From contig CAVKYE010000001.1 in NCBI GenBank assembly GCA_963660615.1, positions 62,001 through 126,000 on the forward strand: 64,000 nt of DNA, given 5' to 3'. The stretch is from Coprosoma sp963660615. GTDB lineage: Bacteria; Bacillota_I; Bacilli_A; RF39; UBA660. Position numbers and translations under genes: made by a program. This document shows positions 59,600-64,000 of the stretch, piece by piece (position 1 is the stretch's first letter; each line of letters opens with the position of its first letter). Under the pieces are notes generated by a model. The model made no database searches and was not told where the DNA came from. It was given only the letters and a program-made list of their open reading frames with translations.

Positions 59600-60679
59600 T
59601 TATCTTATATAATCATTTGGTGATATTTCTTTTGGCGTTGATTTCCACTTGAATGATACTGGATTTGAATCTCCAGAGCAATATTTACACAACTCAACAG
59701 GTCTATCTATATATTTAAGAACTAATTTTCTGCTTTTAAAAGATGTTATTTCTTTATTTGTTTCTGGATAATTGTATTGAAATTTATTATTAAAAATATT
59801 AATAAAGATTGATGGTGCACATCTACTTATAACACCATTATATATAATAATACATTTTTCACATTCCTTTGCCACATCTTCAAAGTCTGTTGATTCATTC
59901 TCATTTAAAATTTTATTAAATCTATCACCTAGTCTAAATATTTCATAACTTACACCATTTTTCATAAGTCTTGATTCAACCTCATTTCTTCTCTTCATCA
60001 TTGGTGGATATAATGAAATTGAAATTGAAATATTTAACCTTGATAACTCTTTTAAAAATTCTTCTGATTTTGATAATAATAATATTCCATTTGTTATTAT
60101 TTTCATGTTTGAATATGGATATATTTGTTTTGTATATTTAATATAGTCTAAAATGTCATCACACAACAAAGGTTCTCCACCTAAAAATCTAAACTCAAAT
60201 ATTTTAAAACCTAATTTATTAATATTATTAATATCTTTTTTGTATTGTTCTAAATCATAAAATTTTTCTTCGGCTTGTAGGTTTGAAAAATGATAACATC
60301 TATTACATTTTAAATTACAATGTATTGCAATTGGTATTTGAATTTTATCGATCCAATAATAGGCTAAATATTTTGATATAACGCCATCAATATTATCAAC
60401 TTTGTTGGTATATATATAACTAAGCTTATTTATGTCATATATATATACATTTGTTTTATCAAAATTTAGTGAAGTAATTATCAATTCTCTCTTTTTTTCA
60501 TTTAGTGATGATGGTAACACCAAAATTGAATTGTCAAATTCTTTATTTGTGATATTTAAATCTTCATAATTATTAAAGTATATTTTAGTATACATATCAT
60601 ATACTTTTGTAAAAGTAAGATTTAAAAAGTCACTAAATTCATCTTTCTCATTATCTATCATTATTATTGCATTTTGCAT
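59600..60679 (-). CDS. Radical SAM protein
   Basis: 359 aa from MQNAIIMIDNE with GGAGG before the ATG. Cluster motif CNLKCNRCYHFSN (about residues 123-135), GGEPLLCDDILDY, and C-terminal cysteines (KECEKCIIIYNGVISRCAPS, ELCKYCSGD) for an auxiliary cluster. The first 110 residues are a separate domain without known match. The start overlaps the FemAB-like gene by 29 bases. Confidence 0.82.
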   Translation of the reverse strand: MQNAIIMIDNEKDEFSDFLNLTFTKVYDMYTKIYFNNYEDLNITNKEFDNSILVLPSSLNEKKRELIITSLNFDKTNVYIYDINKLSYIYTNKVDNIDGVISKYLAYYWIDKIQIPIAIHCNLKCNRCYHFSNLQAEEKFYDLEQYKKDINNINKLGFKIFEFRFLGGEPLLCDDILDYIKYTKQIYPYSNMKIITNGILLLSKSEEFLKELSRLNISISISLYPPMMKRRNEVESRLMKNGVSYEIFRLGDRFNKILNENESTDFEDVAKECEKCIIIYNGVISRCAPSIFINIFNNKFQYNYPETNKEITSFKSRKLVLKYIDRPVELCKYCSGDSNPVSFKWKSTPKEISPNDYIR

Positions 60680-61709
60680 GATTACCTCCATTATTACGTT
60701 TAATTATTATACATAGAAATTTTTTTACAAGTTGTTTTGCTTGTTTTACTAATCCTCTAAACGATAATTTTATTTTTACAAAAACATTTGGGTTTATATA
60801 AATATTGTAATTTTTTGAATTTTCTATGCTAAAATGTTTTTTTAATAAACTATTTCCTCTTGAAAAATCAAAAACATTATATTCTTTATCCTTCAAATAA
60901 TTTAACAAATGATATATTACCAATTTACCTGGCTGAAAGCGACTATATTCCTTATCAAATGCCATATGATATGCCATAAAATTACTAGGAGTGGCTATCA
61001 ATCCAATCATGTGAGCTATTGGAATATTATTATAGTATAAAATACAAAGCATACTATAATCAGTTTTAGAAATATTTCTAAATAATTCTCTTGCCTTCTC
61101 ATCAACAAATAAAGCTTTACTCTTTTTTATTTTATTGCTTCTACTTTCTATGTCAAAAATTATATCTATGTAATCTTGTACATCCTTTCCAGATATAATT
61201 TTAAATGATAAGTTGTTATTTTTTCTCAATATACTTTCAATATATCTTTTTTCTTTTCTTTTAATAACAGAATCTAAATCCTGGTTTAAGGAAACAAATG
61301 GATTATCTGAAGCAAATTCTGTAATACACTTTTGCTCTTTTATACTATTTATATTAAAATTGCATTCTAATAAAGTAATTGTTTTTTTACTTTCTATGCA
61401 ATATTTCTCTAAAGTTTTAATAATTTCTCTTATATCACCATCATATAGAAAAGAAACTTTATCTAAATATCTTCCACCTATAACTACCAAATTTTTAAAG
61501 GGCATTTTTATTAAAGGTAAAATAAATTGTATTGAATTATTATTATAACCTTTTAATATAGTATATTGATGACTTTGATAAACTGAAATATAATTTTGAA
61601 ACCACCATAAAGAATTGAAATAATTTCGAGTAGCATTTTGTTGCCATAGTTTTTTCCATTCCTCTTTTGTTTTAGCATCAAGTTTATCTATTTCTTTTAT
61701 AATTAACAT
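60651..61709 (-). CDS. FemAB/GNAT-fold aminoacyl or acyltransferase-like protein
   Basis: 352 aa. Typical order for the BioF2/FemAB-like branch: FNSLWWFQNYISVYQSHQYTIL near the start, MLCILYYNNIPIAHMIGLIATPSNFMAYHMAFDKEYSRFQPGKLVIYHLLNYLKDKEYNVFDFSRGNSLLKKHF in the C-terminal GNAT domain. Members of this branch act in exopolysaccharide (CelD-like) or peptidoglycan bridge synthesis. Overlaps the GT2 gene by 26 bases. Confidence 0.78.
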   Translation of the reverse strand: MLIIKEIDKLDAKTKEEWKKLWQQNATRNYFNSLWWFQNYISVYQSHQYTILKGYNNNSIQFILPLIKMPFKNLVVIGGRYLDKVSFLYDGDIREIIKTLEKYCIESKKTITLLECNFNINSIKEQKCITEFASDNPFVSLNQDLDSVIKRKEKRYIESILRKNNNLSFKIISGKDVQDYIDIIFDIESRSNKIKKSKALFVDEKARELFRNISKTDYSMLCILYYNNIPIAHMIGLIATPSNFMAYHMAFDKEYSRFQPGKLVIYHLLNYLKDKEYNVFDFSRGNSLLKKHFSIENSKNYNIYINPNVFVKIKLSFRGLVKQAKQLVKKFLCIIIKRNNGGNHAKCNNNDR

Positions 61710-62514
61710 AGCTCTTATACCTCACAATATCATAAATATCCGTCAAATCATTGCTTTTTTTCTTCAACACTATAAATAATTTATACTTAATAAGTTTTAA
61801 GAAAAGTCTTATCTTGTGATATTTTTTATCTAATAGATAATCACTCTTTCCTTGAATTTCTATTCTTTTTATAGCAACTTCATAATTACCAGTCCAGTAA
61901 TGAATAACATATAATTTAGGATCATATATCATATTAATACCATTTTTTCGTGCTATATCCTGTATTAAAACATCTTCATTAGCACCTAATTTACTACCGT
62001 CATGACCGAAATTATTATTGAATCCATTTACTTTGTTGAAAGTTTCTTTTGTCATAACTAATAGACATCCACCCAAATATTTATATTTTGGTAATATTTT
62101 TTTATCATCACCAAAATCTTTCATTCCAGCAATATATTGATATTTGATAGGTAAAAACTTAGGAATTTCCTTTGGAATTATTTTACCACCAACTATTGCT
62201 TTCAATGATTTATTGTTAGCGTAGCTATTTAAAGCTCCGAAAAACGAAGATTTGGGTATTATATCATCATCTAAAAACACTAATAACTCATTAGAAGCTT
62301 CCTTCGCACCTCTGTTTCTTGCATTACTTAATCCTGTTTTTTCTTCATGATAATAATGAATTGCTTTATTCTTCTTATATTGCTGCAATGCTTTATTTTC
62401 ACTATTATCAATAAGAATTATTTCATTTTCATTAAGATGTTTTATTAAAGAATTTAGTAATTCATTCAATTTTCTTGATTTTCCTATTGAAGAAATTATA
62501 TATGATACTTTCAT
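61684..62514 (-). CDS. Family 2 glycosyltransferase
   Basis: 276 aa. GT-A fold start VSYIISSIGKSRKLNELLNSL, IILIDNSENKA, EEKTGLSNARNRGAKEASNELLVFLDDDIIPK with the DxD metal site, GNEDVLIQ-type ED motif in LGANEDVLIQDIARKNG. No large membrane region. Adds a sugar to the lipid-linked repeat unit. Confidence 0.9.
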   Translation of the reverse strand: MKVSYIISSIGKSRKLNELLNSLIKHLNENEIILIDNSENKALQQYKKNKAIHYYHEEKTGLSNARNRGAKEASNELLVFLDDDIIPKSSFFGALNSYANNKSLKAIVGGKIIPKEIPKFLPIKYQYIAGMKDFGDDKKILPKYKYLGGCLLVMTKETFNKVNGFNNNFGHDGSKLGANEDVLIQDIARKNGINMIYDPKLYVIHYWTGNYEVAIKRIEIQGKSDYLLDKKYHKIRLFLKLIKYKLFIVLKKKSNDLTDIYDIVRYKSYVNYKRNR

Positions 62515-62525
62515 ATTGATTTCAC

Positions 62526-63563
62526 CTAACCTTTATGATTTTCAACACACTTTTCGCAGTATTTCGTTACTACAGGATCATTAATAAATCTTTTTCGCAT
62601 TTGTTGCATATAAACATTATTCCAAATGTCTTCCTTATCATTTATATTTCCATATTCACTAGATGGATTAATAACTCTTCCACAACTTCCCATGTTTCCA
62701 TAAGCATCAAATGATAAATTTTTAAAATACCAGTCACAATTTTTACAATAATTACTTTTGGTGATTTTGTGTGGTAAATTTGTCTTTGTACGAATATTTG
62801 ATTTTGCATAATTATATAACTCATCTATCTTATCATTAAAATCATCTAAATCTGTTAATGCGTCTTTAATATCAAAATCTATGTATCTATGTAAATCAAT
62901 TCTATCTACATTCAAATTATCACAAAACTTTAAAAATTCATAACTACTGTTCATAAACTCATGACTACAAACACCACTAACTACAATTTCTGCTTTTGAT
63001 TTATACTTCTTTTTAGCTTCAACAAGTTTTTTTATGTTTGATACTGTTTTATCAAATATAACATTTTTAACCTTACATATTGAACTATATTCTTCTGAGT
63101 TTGATGCATTTAAACTTATAGATATTTGATTTAACATTTTTTCTTTCATTAAAAATTCAATTAAATCATCATTTAATAAAGTTCCATTTGTAATAATATT
63201 TATTTTCTTTTTGTTTTTAGATGTTAATTTTATTATTTCTTTAAATTGTGGATGAAGTAGTGACTCACCTACACCACCCAACATTACAAAAACTGATTCT
63301 GGGAACTTCTTATATATTTTTTCAAGCATATCTAAGCTTATAAATTTTTTGCTAAGTTGTTTTTGATACTCAAAGTCATTATTTTTTCCAGAATGATGAG
63401 GACACATTTCGCATCTTAAATTGCATAAATCTGATACATAAATAAGCAACCAAATAGGTCTATAATTTAAAATTGTATCCTTTTTATTACTCTTTTTGTA
63501 TAAGTAATAATTGTAAATTTGTTTAATACTAAATCCATACTTCAAGTTTTTTAAATTCACCAT
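62526..63563 (-). CDS. Radical SAM/SPASM protein
   Basis: 345 aa. Cluster motif CNLRCEMCPHHSG, GGVGESLLHPQF in place of GGEP, NIITNGTLL, and C-terminal SPASM cysteines (NYCKNCDWYFKNLSFDAYGNMGSCGRV, KYCEKCVENH). This short SPASM type is common in surface-glycan and RiPP loci. It is the third radical SAM protein in 6 kb. GTAGGTG before the ATG. Confidence 0.85.
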   Translation of the reverse strand: MVNLKNLKYGFSIKQIYNYYLYKKSNKKDTILNYRPIWLLIYVSDLCNLRCEMCPHHSGKNNDFEYQKQLSKKFISLDMLEKIYKKFPESVFVMLGGVGESLLHPQFKEIIKLTSKNKKKINIITNGTLLNDDLIEFLMKEKMLNQISISLNASNSEEYSSICKVKNVIFDKTVSNIKKLVEAKKKYKSKAEIVVSGVCSHEFMNSSYEFLKFCDNLNVDRIDLHRYIDFDIKDALTDLDDFNDKIDELYNYAKSNIRTKTNLPHKITKSNYCKNCDWYFKNLSFDAYGNMGSCGRVINPSSEYGNINDKEDIWNNVYMQQMRKRFINDPVVTKYCEKCVENHKG

Positions 63564-63571
63564 TTTTTCAC

Positions 63572-64000
63572 CTACCTATCCAAATAGTTCTGATTCAAAA
63601 TTTTTCTTTTTATAAAAGCTAAATGTAAATAAATATTTCCTAATTTTGAAACGAATAATTTATATTTATTAAAATTTAAATAACCATTAATACATATTCT
63701 AGGAATTTCCTGTTTGTTAAATGATTTGTTAACATGAAAAGGTAATACTGTCATTCCATAATCAAAACCAGAATTTGACATTTCATCTTTCACAGTATTA
63801 TTATATTTTCCCATTGGATAAACCAAAATTTTCTTTGATATATAAGATTTAGTAACAGTCAATTCCTTTTTTAATACCAAAGTTGATAAAGTCGATAGAT
63901 CCAAATGACTTTTTGTATGAAAGTAGAACTGTGCATACTTTAATCTTTTTAGTTCTGGCTCTGTCAAAAATCCTTTTTTACCAATATTGTCTTCTATGAT
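63572..64000 (-). CDS. Polysaccharide deacetylase-like protein, 5' end outside window
   Basis: The frame stays open to the right edge. FYFHTKSHLDLSTL has the His-rich metal-site pattern and KILVYPMGKYNNTVKDEMSNSGFDYGMTVLPFHVN the catalytic-strand pattern of NodB/polysaccharide deacetylases (PF01522 type). The C-terminus is basic (RKILNQNYLDR). Removes acetyl groups from N-acetyl sugars. Start not visible; 143 codons seen. Confidence 0.7.
   Translation of the reverse strand: MIEDNIGKKGFLTEPELKRLKYAQFYFHTKSHLDLSTLSTLVLKKELTVTKSYISKKILVYPMGKYNNTVKDEMSNSGFDYGMTVLPFHVNKSFNKQEIPRICINGYLNFNKYKLFVSKLGNIYLHLAFIKRKILNQNYLDR

Larger units (their letters stand above)
49874..64000. mobile_element. Genomic island with surface-glycan genes, inserted in dacA (right end outside window)
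   Basis: Starts where dacA homology stops. All genes are of accessory type (glycan synthesis, radical SAM, ABC-F) and the coding style is more AT-rich than the core block at 37503-49207. No integrase or transposase is seen in the visible 14 kb, so whether it is mobile is not known. Confidence 0.5.

Overview
The window is AT-rich DNA from a low-GC Bacillota. A Bacilli lineage near Erysipelotrichales or the uncultured gut RF39-type bacteria fits best, but this is inferred from gene content and composition, not from a marker phylogeny. Nearly every gene is on the minus strand, so operons read from high to low coordinates. Ordinary TGG tryptophan codons and TGA stops indicate the standard bacterial code.

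Layout. (1) About 1-20365 is one end of an integrative conjugative element (ICE). It carries a VirB4/PrgI/VirB6/pilin mating channel, an M23 hydrolase, SSB-type proteins, a thioester adhesin with its sortase, a leader-peptide attenuator, a restriction-modification locus and a structured region that may be oriT. Its relaxase, coupling protein and recombinase are not in view. The ICE ends inside ftsW. (2) 20343-31814 is a cell-wall cluster (class B PBP, mraY, ftsW). The PBP gene is cut into three pieces by two small serine-recombinase elements. Element A (23201-27205, AbiE toxin-antitoxin cargo) sits in the codon for Asn of the SxN active-site motif. Element B (27370-30922, Fic and ASCH-like cargo) sits in the codon for Lys of the SxxK motif. 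Removing both restores a single 638-codon PBP frame with a C-terminal PASTA domain. (3) 32058-37475 holds a repeat-rich VPKTG surface protein with its sortase, a lipoprotein, a cardiolipin synthase and a small regulator. (4) 37503-49873 is ordinary chromosome: pnp, rpsO, truB, cysS, two tRNAs, a HerA-like ATPase, yqeH/yqeG, a TtcA-like protein, and the 3' part of a D,D-carboxypeptidase (dacA) gene that is cut at about 49865. (5) About 49870-64000 is an island of surface-glycan type genes: sugar-phosphate transferase, nucleotidyltransferase, GT2, FemAB-like protein, polysaccharide deacetylase, and three radical SAM proteins.

The main result is that three, possibly four, foreign DNAs are inserted in peptidoglycan genes (ftsW, pbp twice, dacA). 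For the two PBP insertions, both att junctions, the inverted half-sites and the TT/AA crossover dinucleotide can be read directly. In element A the recombinase reading frame runs through its own attachment site, so its C-terminal tail must differ between the integrated and circular forms. Whether these insertions are regulated and reversible or mark decay of cell-wall functions cannot be decided from sequence alone.
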